Shown: one piece after another, positions 6,085-6,181 of the stretch
How the letters are laid out: the number at the start of each line of letters is the position of its first letter
How positions within the stretch are numbered: the first letter of the stretch is position 1
Origin: Acidimangrovimonas sp.
GTDB lineage: Bacteria; Pseudomonadota; Alphaproteobacteria; Rhodobacterales; Rhodobacteraceae
Length of the DNA stretch: 6,181 bases
NCBI GenBank assembly: GCA_030147905.1
Contig: JASBUM010000054.1
Coordinates: 1 to 6,181 of the forward strand
Direction: 5' to 3'
Notes under the pieces: model-generated
What the model was told of the DNA's origin: nothing
Database searches by the model: none
What the model saw: the letters and a program-made list of their open reading frames with translations, nothing else
Program-made: the position numbers and the translations under genes

Positions 6085-6181
6085 TGCTTGTCGCCGCGCT
6101 CACCGGTTTCGCCACCGGCTTCTCGCTGATCCTTGCGATCGGGGCACAGAACGCCTTCGTCCTGCGTCAGGGCATCCTGCG
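6084..6181 (+). CDS. LysE/ArgO-type amino-acid exporter, N-terminus only
   Basis: Thirty-two codons are visible before the window ends. The peptide begins MLVAALTGFATGFSLILAIG and continues AQNAFVLRQGIL. It is a first transmembrane helix ending in IGAQNAFVLRQG, which matches the family's IGPQNxxVxxQG signature of LysE (lysine export) and ArgO (arginine export) with Ala in place of the usual Pro. Such proteins are inner-membrane exporters of basic or other amino acids, typically about 200 residues with six helices, so about five-sixths of this one is outside the window. The ATG overlaps the DUF502 stop by one base, indicating translational coupling. Substrate cannot be told from this fragment. 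Confidence 0.85.
   Translation, partial: MLVAALTGFATGFSLILAIGAQNAFVLRQGIL

Overview
This is a GC-rich, gene-dense bacterial chromosome segment. It most likely comes from an alphaproteobacterium, probably of the Rhodobacterales. That placement is inferred from very high GC at third codon positions, the Ala/Glu-rich C-terminal tail on ribosomal protein S2, the style of EF-Ts, and the gene types present. No 16S rRNA or other decisive marker is in the window. I see no phage, transposon, CRISPR, tRNA or rRNA, and no clear oligo-T (Rho-independent) terminator.

Layout. Minus strand, 1-1612: the translation operon rpsB-tsf (ribosomal protein S2, then EF-Ts, whose C-terminus runs off the left edge). 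Its leader (about 1613-1722) can fold into a closed, multi-hairpin structure. Plus strand, 1847-2791: a PfkB-family sugar kinase called as pseudouridine kinase (psuK). 2792-3062: non-coding, with a 16-bp tandem repeat in three copies. Minus strand, 3936-3063: a tightly coupled pair, a DUF883/YqjD-like tail-anchored helical protein followed by a YqjE/holin-like two-helix membrane protein. 3937-4126: a divergent regulatory region with a perfect 8-bp inverted repeat almost exactly at its centre. Plus strand, 4127-5038: pseudouridine-5'-phosphate glycosidase (psuG). 5039-5238: spacer with hairpins and a good sigma-70-type promoter. Plus strand, 5239-6084: a DUF502 membrane protein. It overlaps by one base (TGATG) the start of a LysE/ArgO-type amino-acid exporter that runs off the right edge.

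How the genes fit together. PsuK phosphorylates pseudouridine at the 5' position. PsuG then splits pseudouridine 5'-phosphate into uracil and ribose 5-phosphate, so the window holds both enzymes of this RNA-modification salvage route. They are not adjacent: the oppositely oriented membrane-protein pair sits between them. No pseudouridine transporter or dedicated regulator is visible. The rest is housekeeping or poorly characterised envelope function. The strongest unexplained signals are the symmetric inverted repeat between psuG and the DUF883 gene, the alternative hairpins in the rpsB leader, and the 16-bp tandem repeat downstream of psuK. Nothing here amounts to a clearly new multi-gene system.
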